Assembly: GCA_025353985.1 (NCBI GenBank)
Contig: JANXNT010000973.1
Location: 1-12,642, forward strand
Source of the DNA: Limnoglobus sp.
GTDB taxonomy: Bacteria; Planctomycetota; Planctomycetia; Gemmatales; Gemmataceae
Length of the DNA stretch: 12,642 nucleotides
Direction of reading: 5' to 3'
The translations under genes were made by a program, and so were the position numbers. The notes below the pieces were generated by a model, which was not told the origin of the DNA, ran no database searches, and worked only from the letters and a program-made list of their open reading frames with translations. Shown one piece after another: positions 7,478 through 12,642 of this stretch (its first letter is position 1; the number at the start of each line of letters is the position of its first letter).

Positions 7478-9787
7478 GTGGCCAAGATCATCGAGCCGAG
7501 TTACCACCTTCCGACCGCCGGTCGGATCGCTTCCGCGCTGACGCGCAAAAACTACACGGAAGCAAACAACGAAGTCCTAAAGCTGATCGAACTCAACCCC
7601 AGCGAGGAAAACCACGCAATTTACCGCCGAACCATCTCGTCTGTCGTCGATGGTTACATGGCGACGGGCAAAGTGAAAGCGGTGACGGACGCAATTCGTG
7701 GCGTCGAAAAATTCGCGGCGAATAGTCCGGAATGGGCGGAAGAAGTTGCGGTTCTATACGCGAAAATCGGCGAGTTCACCAAAGCGAAGCAGTTCGCGGT
7801 ACTCTCGACATTGCCAACGACGGCCGCGAGAGTCGGCGGAACCATCGCAGACTTGCTCGTGCGGCGGAATCGGCCCGAACCGGTGCCCGAAGATTACCGC
7901 GTCGGTTTGCATGCCATTTTGAATGCCTTCAAGCAGTACGAAGCCGGGCAAGACGAAGCCGCGAAAGAGACGTTGCAAGTGATCGGCTTGCAGTCGCCGT
8001 TCCTCGAATGGAAACTGACGCTGCGCGGACTGATGGCGTACACCGCCAACGACGACGCTCGTGCCATCGAGAACTGGCAACGACTTTCGCCGACCCGGAT
8101 GCCTGCGAAGTTCATCGTGTCGCTGCACGCCTCGATCGACCCATCGCAACGCACAGGCCACACCGCCGACGACCAAAAACGGTTAACGAAGGCGTCCGAT
8201 CAGTTGTCGAATAATCCGCTCATCAAGCTGCTGAAAGAACTCCAGTCGTATCTAGGCCGCGAAACGTCTATGACGAGCGTCTGGCGGGTTGTTCGGCAAA
8301 TCCTGCCGATGCTGAAAACGACGTACCCGGACCTCGCCACCCGGCTTGCGGCGTGTATGTACGTGGCCGTGCTCAACCATGGTCAACCGAAAGACGCCCA
8401 GACGTTAGTTTCGATCTTTGGCACCTACGCCGACGATCCGCACATGCATCGACTCGAAGCGATTGCGTGCGATATGCGGCAACTCGACGATCAAGCGAAC
8501 GAATACTGGCTGATGTACGAAAGCTGGTTAGCCGGCCAACCGAAGACGTGGCCCGTCGATGTCGCGAAGCGGGCCCGCGCGATGATCTTGCTGAAAATGG
8601 CCCATCGATCCCAAGAGATCGCGAAGGGCAACGACGACGGCGATGGGTTCGGAGATGAGTTCGAGGCCATGTACGAAGCGTTTGGTGGACCGGATCGTCT
8701 CAAGAAACCGAAGAAGAGCGGGTTGTCTGATAAGACGATCGAAGATTTCTTCGCTCGTAGTGCGGCACTCGCACCCGATTGGGCACCACCGACGATTTCG
8801 TGGGTCGAACAGCTTCTCGAAGTCGAAAATTACAACAAAGCCAAGGAAGTTGCGGAGAAGTTCCTCGAGCGTCACCCCGACACGTTGCCACTGCTCGACG
8901 TGCTACACGAGATGCACACCGAACAGCGGCAACTCGCCGAAACACTGGCCGTTTCGAAGCGAATGCTGGCGATTAATCCACTCGATTCCGAACTGCAAAT
9001 CCAGGTGGGCGAAGACACGATCGACTATGCCCGCGCGGAAATGATCGCCGAAAACTACGAGTCCGCAGAAGCCGTTCTCGGGAATGGGCAATCCGCACTA
9101 CTTTCGAATGGTGTTTTGAGACTCTATCAACTCTCGATCGAGTCGACGATTGCGCGAAAGACCAAACGAGTGGCACTGGCCGACGAGTTATTGAAAAACA
9201 TCGCAGACATGACGTCGTTAAAGCTGCTGCCCGCATACGTCTTGTCGGTGGATGCCGCGTTTGCCAAGCTGAAGCCCGCCGACAAAAAAATTGCCGACGG
9301 AAGACTCGCCGAGGCGCTGGATGCCAAACTGCTCAAGGCAATGGATCTCTCGCTGACTTACGGAATCTGGGCGAGACTCGGCGAACTGAAATACGAATAC
9401 CGCGGACAAAAAACCCACGGCACGAAACTCCTCGCCCTCATTCAAAAACTACCGATAACGGCGGACGAAGAAGGAAATTTCGAGCATCTGATGAACACGT
9501 TGTACGAAACGAAGTCCTTCAAAATCGCAAGAATCGTCATCGGGAAACTCCGCCGATTTTTCCGCTCGAACCCCTGTTTTGCGTTAGCCGAAGCGAAACT
9601 CGTGTTGTTGGAGAAGATGAACCACCAAAATCGGGATAAAGCTCGTAAGTTACTTAACCTCGCGAAGGAACTGATCCGGACTTCCACAAACCCGGCGCAT
9701 CAGCTGCTCCTCGACGATGTCGAAGAGGGACTCCTTGCCCTTCCCGAGTATTCCAACCCGTTCGATTTCATTTTTGGTAGGAGATAA
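7478..9787 (+). CDS. TPR-like helical-repeat protein, first gene of the Hsp70 module
   Basis: A 769-residue, largely alpha-helical, charged, cytoplasmic protein starting with GTG. I recognise no catalytic domain. TPR-like helix pairs are visible at about 18-42 (ending LKLIELNP) and 85-108 (WAEEVAVLYAKIGEFTKAKQFA). A clearer run at about 440-525 includes YNKAKEVAEKFLERHPD and LAVSKRMLAINPLDSEL, with the typical small-residue/Ala and closing NP-type turns. No signal peptide or transmembrane segment is seen. The stop is only 5 nt before the J-like gene, with that gene's ribosome binding site overlapping the end of this one, so co-transcription is very likely. TPR proteins often bind Hsp70/Hsp90 tails or act as scaffolds, and a co-chaperone or client-recruiting role is inferred from context only. 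The repeats are divergent, so the number of units is uncertain. Confidence 0.85.
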   Translation: MAKIIEPSYHLPTAGRIASALTRKNYTEANNEVLKLIELNPSEENHAIYRRTISSVVDGYMATGKVKAVTDAIRGVEKFAANSPEWAEEVAVLYAKIGEFTKAKQFAVLSTLPTTAARVGGTIADLLVRRNRPEPVPEDYRVGLHAILNAFKQYEAGQDEAAKETLQVIGLQSPFLEWKLTLRGLMAYTANDDARAIENWQRLSPTRMPAKFIVSLHASIDPSQRTGHTADDQKRLTKASDQLSNNPLIKLLKELQSYLGRETSMTSVWRVVRQILPMLKTTYPDLATRLAACMYVAVLNHGQPKDAQTLVSIFGTYADDPHMHRLEAIACDMRQLDDQANEYWLMYESWLAGQPKTWPVDVAKRARAMILLKMAHRSQEIAKGNDDGDGFGDEFEAMYEAFGGPDRLKKPKKSGLSDKTIEDFFARSAALAPDWAPPTISWVEQLLEVENYNKAKEVAEKFLERHPDTLPLLDVLHEMHTEQRQLAETLAVSKRMLAINPLDSELQIQVGEDTIDYARAEMIAENYESAEAVLGNGQSALLSNGVLRLYQLSIESTIARKTKRVALADELLKNIADMTSLKLLPAYVLSVDAAFAKLKPADKKIADGRLAEALDAKLLKAMDLSLTYGIWARLGELKYEYRGQKTHGTKLLALIQKLPITADEEGNFEHLMNTLYETKSFKIARIVIGKLRRFFRSNPCFALAEAKLVLLEKMNHQNRDKARKLLNLAKELIRTSTNPAHQLLLDDVEEGLLALPEYSNPFDFIFGRR
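9779..9783 (+). promoter_or_regulatory. Shine-Dalgarno AGGAG of the J-like gene
   Basis: AGGAG spans the last codons of the TPR-like gene and lies 9 nt before the ATG at 9793. This fixes the start of the short J-like gene and implies translation closely following termination of the upstream gene. Confidence 0.6.
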
Positions 9788-9792
9788 CGCCA

Positions 9793-10089
9793 ATGCCCGA
9801 CCCTTACACGCTTCTCGGCGTGCCTCTCGAAGCCACCGACGACGCGATTCGCAAACGCTACCTCGAACTCGTAAAACAGTACCCGCCGGAGCAGCAACCT
9901 GAGATGTTCGCGAAAATTCGCGAAGCATACGATGCGTTGAAAGATCTCGAAGCGCGGACGATGTACCGGCTGTACGAATACGGCAAAAATGAGACGATCG
10001 AAAGCATCATTGAGGAGGCGGCATGTCGGACGTCGAGACGGCGGATCGGGCTGAATACACTAGTGAGCGCCGCCACACCGCCGCGCTAA
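9793..10089 (+). CDS. Small J-domain-like protein with HPD replaced by PPE
   Basis: A 98-residue protein that is almost only a J-like domain. DPYTLLGVPLEATDDAIRKR (3-22) matches helices I-II start (YxLLGV...IRKxY). The II-III loop then reads KQYPPEQQPE (28-37), and FAKIREAYDALKD (39-51) matches helix III (F--I-EAY--L-D). Aligned to the canonical KYHPDRNP, the HPD tripeptide that triggers Hsp70 ATP hydrolysis is PPE here (31-33). There is no Gly/Phe region, zinc finger or substrate domain. A basic tail with a CRTSRRR stretch follows at about 78-84. Its last 67 nt overlap the GrpE-like gene in another frame. Next to GrpE and Hsp70 it is probably an Hsp70 partner, but not a standard ATPase stimulator. 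J-like proteins with a PPE/PPD-type loop do occur in other bacteria, so the change is probably a family trait rather than a mutation. Confidence 0.85.
   Translation: MPDPYTLLGVPLEATDDAIRKRYLELVKQYPPEQQPEMFAKIREAYDALKDLEARTMYRLYEYGKNETIESIIEEAACRTSRRRIGLNTLVSAATPPR
10012..10018 (+). promoter_or_regulatory. Strong Shine-Dalgarno (GAGGAGG) inside the J-like gene
   Basis: GAGGAGG lies 4 nt before the ATG at 10023 and is within the coding sequence of the J-like gene. It supports a GrpE-like start inside the upstream gene, giving the 67-nt overlap. Confidence 0.65.
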
Positions 10090-10832
10090 CCTCCGTGCAG
10101 ATCGAATGGATCCTCAACGACTTTCGCGAATGGCTCGAAGCCGCCTCGACTGCGGATCTCACCCCGCCCGATGCCCCGGTTGCGCCGATCAATGCCCAAA
10201 GCATTCTTGCGCAGTTCACGGCGTTGCGGCATGAAGTGAATCTGCAAACGAAGGCCACCCGCGTCGCGACCGATCAGACCGCGAAACTCATCGAAGCGCT
10301 GCCCCCGCCGCCATCCGGTGAGCCGGATCGCGAACATATGCGGCCGATCATCAAGACGCTCCTCGACATTCACGACTCGCTTTCGGTGGCACGGCGACAA
10401 GTTGAAAAGACTGCGGAATCCGTCGAGATTTTCGGCGACATGCCCGACCCGCTCGAATATGTCGAACAACCGCCCGCCGGTTGGTTCCAACGCCGATTCG
10501 GTCGACCCTCCAACGAGGCGTACATCACCGAAGCGTTCACGGCGTGGGTCGAATCGAGCACGATCATCGATCAGAAACGCGGCGAACAACTCGCATCGGC
10601 AGCTGATGGCTATTCGATGAGCCAACGCCGAATCGAACGGGCGCTTCCCCAACTGGGGCTGGAGCCAATCCAGTGTATCGGCGAACCGTTCGACCCGGAA
10701 AAAATGGAAGTCGTCGACACCGTCGCCGACACGGACCGCCCCGACGGAACCGTCGTGGAAGAAGTCCGCCGCGGTTACCTCTGGAACCGGAAGCTGTTCC
10801 GTTTCGCACAAGTCAAAGTTTCGAAATCCTAG
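10023..10832 (+). CDS. grpE: Divergent GrpE-like nucleotide exchange factor
   Basis: A 269-residue GrpE-family protein. The C-terminal third is the GrpE beta domain: LGLEPIQCIGEPFDPE at about 211-226, DGTVVEEVRRGY at 241-252, and a terminal RKLFRFAQVKVSK. This closely follows the family pattern G-EPI---GE-FDP...GTV-EE---GY---RVLR-A-VKV. Upstream, 64-93 is a coiled-coil-like helix (LRHEVNLQTKATRVATDQ) and 106-133 a second helix (IIKTLLDIHDSLSVARRQVEK), equivalent to the dimerisation helices. Odd points: a 60-residue N-terminal extension, a Pro-rich break at 94-97, and an extra segment of about 30 residues with an aromatic/basic patch (GWFQRRFGRP, 153-162) between helix and beta domain. The family accelerates ADP release from Hsp70, and the Hsp70 gene starts 20 nt downstream. 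The usual housekeeping GrpE is shorter and is probably encoded elsewhere. Confidence 0.87.
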   Translation: MSDVETADRAEYTSERRHTAALTSVQIEWILNDFREWLEAASTADLTPPDAPVAPINAQSILAQFTALRHEVNLQTKATRVATDQTAKLIEALPPPPSGEPDREHMRPIIKTLLDIHDSLSVARRQVEKTAESVEIFGDMPDPLEYVEQPPAGWFQRRFGRPSNEAYITEAFTAWVESSTIIDQKRGEQLASAADGYSMSQRRIERALPQLGLEPIQCIGEPFDPEKMEVVDTVADTDRPDGTVVEEVRRGYLWNRKLFRFAQVKVSKS

Positions 10833-10852
10833 CCTTCAGGGACGGTTAAGTC

Positions 10853-12642
10853 ATGGCGGAAACGATCATTGGTATCGACCTCGGGACGACGAACAGCGAA
10901 GTCGCCGTGCTCATTGATGGGGTGCCGAAAGTCCTCGTCGAAGACGGCGACCCGATTCTGCCGTCGATTGTCGGACTGTCGGAAGACGGCAAAATTCTCG
11001 TCGGCAAAACCGCACGCAATCAGTGGGTGTTGGCCCCAGAACGCACGGTAAAGTCGATCAAGCGGAAGATGGGCCAAGACGTCAAAGTCTCGCTCGGCAA
11101 GCAAGAGTTTCGCCCGCAGGAAATCTCGGCGATGATCTTGCGCAGCTTGAAAGAGCGTGCGGAAAAGGAACTCGGGAAGCCCGTCTCCAAGGCGGTGATT
11201 ACCGTCCCCGCGTACTTCAACGACAGCCAGCGACAGGCGACCCGCGAAGCTGGTGCGCTGGCCGGGTTGGAAGTCGTGCGCATCATCAACGAGCCGACCG
11301 CCGCGGCACTCGTTTACGACCCAGGCCAGACCGCGAAAGAACGATTCCTCGTTTATGACCTCGGTGGTGGTACGTTCGATGTGTCGATCGTTCAAGCCGA
11401 AGCCGGGGTGTTCGAAGTGCTCGCCAGCCACGGCGATACGCAACTCGGTGGCGACGACTTCGACGACCTGCTGATGAATCATGTCGCCGACGAATTCGCG
11501 ACGATGTACGGCATCAACCTACGCGAAAACAAAGTCAGCCACGCGCGGCTGCTGAACGCCGTTGAAGGCGCGAAGCGCAAGCTCTCCGATCACCCGTTCG
11601 TTCGCATCGAAGAAGAATTCATCGCCGAGAAAGACGGCGTGCCGGTTCACTTGAACACGGAAATCGAGCGTCATAAATACGAAATGCTCATCTCGCCGCT
11701 GATCACGCGGACGATGGACTGCGTGCAGCGTGCGCTCGACGATGCCCGCCTGACCGCGTCGCAAATTGGCCGCGTCGTCCTCGTCGGTGGTAGCACGCGA
11801 ACGCCGATGATTTCGCAGTTGCTCCAAGACCGCCTCGGGCAGTCGCCGCACACCGAGATCAACCCCGACCTGTGCGTGGCAATGGGGGCCGCCGTTCAGG
11901 CCGCCATCATCGCCGGTGAAAGCGTCGGCGCGGTCCTCGTCGATATTACGCCGCACTCGATGGGCATCAAGTGCCTCGATGTTTCGTCGGATTACTCGAT
12001 GCGGCCGAACGAATTCAAGTTCGCGACGATCATTCGCCGCAACACGCCGTTACCCGCAAGCCGCAGCGAAGTGTTTTGCACGCATAGCGACAACCAGCAG
12101 GCCGTGGATGTCGAGGTGTATCAGGGCGAAAACGACGACGTGCGACGTAACCACCGCATCGGCAAGTTCCTGATCGACGGACTGTCGCGCGTCCCCGCCG
12201 GGAATCAGATTGTCGTGCAATTGGACCTCACGCTCGATGGCGTGCTGAAAGTGGCGGCCCGCGAGAAATCGACCGGCCTGACAAAGAATATCACTATCGA
12301 CAACGCGATGGCTCGCTTCGCGGTCGAAGAACGCGATGCCGCCCGCGACCGGATGGATCAACTCTGGACGCGGAACGAAGACGGCGAGGAAATCGACGGC
12401 GACGGCGAATTGATATCGTCCGATTCGCCGATGCTCGCACCCGGCCCGCAAGAAGGCCAACGCGAGATGGTGCAGGCCAAAGCGCTACTTGAGAAAGCCG
12501 AACGCTTACTGACCAAGGCCGCACCCGACGACCGCGTCGAACTCGAACGCCTCGTCAGCGACGTGCGCACGTCGCTCGAAGATCGCCGTTGGGAAGAACT
12601 GACGACCGCAAGCAACGCACTGACCGATGTCCTGTTTTACCT
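10853..12642 (+). CDS. dnaK: Hsp70 (DnaK-family) chaperone, atypical short lid (partial, last codons outside window)
   Basis: The first 596 codons of an Hsp70. The ATPase domain is canonical: IDLGTTNS at 8-15, INEPTAAAL at 145-153, YDLGGGTFDV at 168-177, and VLVGGSTRTP at 309-318. The interdomain linker is hydrophobic and intact (AVLVDITPHSMG, 360-371). The substrate-binding beta domain follows to about 480. The remaining lid is shorter than in DnaK and has a strongly acidic, probably unstructured stretch (near 501-513, EDGEEIDGDGE) where helices A/B normally run, then a helical bundle. The frame is still open at the right edge in a sequence resembling the natural end of this group (DVLFYL), so little is missing. 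AGGGA (10838-10842) lies 10 nt before the ATG. It is the fourth gene of the TPR/J-like/GrpE-like operon, so probably a specialised second Hsp70 rather than the housekeeping DnaK. The symbol is at family level. Confidence 0.93.
   Translation, partial: MAETIIGIDLGTTNSEVAVLIDGVPKVLVEDGDPILPSIVGLSEDGKILVGKTARNQWVLAPERTVKSIKRKMGQDVKVSLGKQEFRPQEISAMILRSLKERAEKELGKPVSKAVITVPAYFNDSQRQATREAGALAGLEVVRIINEPTAAALVYDPGQTAKERFLVYDLGGGTFDVSIVQAEAGVFEVLASHGDTQLGGDDFDDLLMNHVADEFATMYGINLRENKVSHARLLNAVEGAKRKLSDHPFVRIEEEFIAEKDGVPVHLNTEIERHKYEMLISPLITRTMDCVQRALDDARLTASQIGRVVLVGGSTRTPMISQLLQDRLGQSPHTEINPDLCVAMGAAVQAAIIAGESVGAVLVDITPHSMGIKCLDVSSDYSMRPNEFKFATIIRRNTPLPASRSEVFCTHSDNQQAVDVEVYQGENDDVRRNHRIGKFLIDGLSRVPAGNQIVVQLDLTLDGVLKVAAREKSTGLTKNITIDNAMARFAVEERDAARDRMDQLWTRNEDGEEIDGDGELISSDSPMLAPGPQEGQREMVQAKALLEKAERLLTKAAPDDRVELERLVSDVRTSLEDRRWEELTTASNALTDVLFY

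Noticed and set aside
10023..10089. Possible frameshift error splitting one J-GrpE fusion gene
   Set aside because: The GrpE frame has its own strong ribosome binding site and ATG, and the J-like frame has a natural basic tail and stop, so two overlapping genes explain the data better than a sequencing error.
10086..10811. A 241-residue minus-strand open frame opposite the GrpE-like gene
   Set aside because: It is the antisense of a clear GrpE-family gene with strong motifs. Its composition (many Arg, Asp, Phe, His) is what reading opposite a GC-rich gene produces.
10829..11482. A 217-residue minus-strand open frame opposite the Hsp70 gene
   Set aside because: It lies antisense to the canonical Hsp70 ATPase domain and has no recognisable motif.
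1..12642. Mobile elements, CRISPR arrays, tRNA/rRNA genes or toxin-antitoxin pairs
   Set aside because: Reading both strands I found no direct-repeat arrays, terminal inverted repeats with transposase, cloverleaf-like segments or small paired toxin-antitoxin genes. Coding density is high and even throughout.

Overview
The window looks like chromosomal DNA of a planctomycete, probably a relative of the Gemmataceae. This rests on protein style rather than a marker gene. The DNA is moderately GC-rich, two of the genes appear to be lineage-specific large proteins, a CrtN/CrtP/CrtO/CrtQ-like carotenoid gene set is present, and there is an accessory Hsp70 locus of a kind common in that phylum. No rRNA, tRNA, CRISPR array, insertion sequence or phage gene was seen.

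Left part (1-4403, minus strand): a compact carotenoid operon, read right to left. Two CrtI/CrtN-superfamily FAD-dependent desaturases/oxidases come first, then a PlsC-type acyltransferase, then a GT2 glycosyltransferase cut by the left window edge. The last two junctions are 4-nt ATGA stop/start overlaps, and the two desaturase genes lie 25 nt apart. The enzyme set matches the logic of staphyloxanthin-type pathways: desaturate the backbone, oxidise an end, glycosylate, acylate the sugar. No synthase (CrtB/CrtM/HpnCDE) lies in the window.

Middle (4566-7397, minus strand): one 943-residue protein with the layout of a GH38-like alpha-mannosidase, but without recognisable zinc-site or nucleophile motifs. 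The 162-nt gap between it and the carotenoid operon holds two small inverted repeats and a weak promoter candidate. An 80-nt divergent intergenic region (7398-7477) separates it from the rightward genes.

Right part (7478-12642, plus strand): four tightly packed genes forming an Hsp70 chaperone module. These are a 769-residue TPR-like solenoid protein of unknown function, a 98-residue J-domain-like protein whose HPD motif is replaced by PPE, a divergent GrpE-like nucleotide exchange factor whose start lies 67 nt inside the J gene, and an Hsp70 cut a few codons before its expected end. The Hsp70 has a canonical ATPase domain and a short, acidic, atypical lid. This is the most unusual part of the window: the chaperone has its own exchange factor, a J-like partner that should not stimulate ATPase in the standard way, and a large helical-repeat protein that could supply substrate or scaffold.
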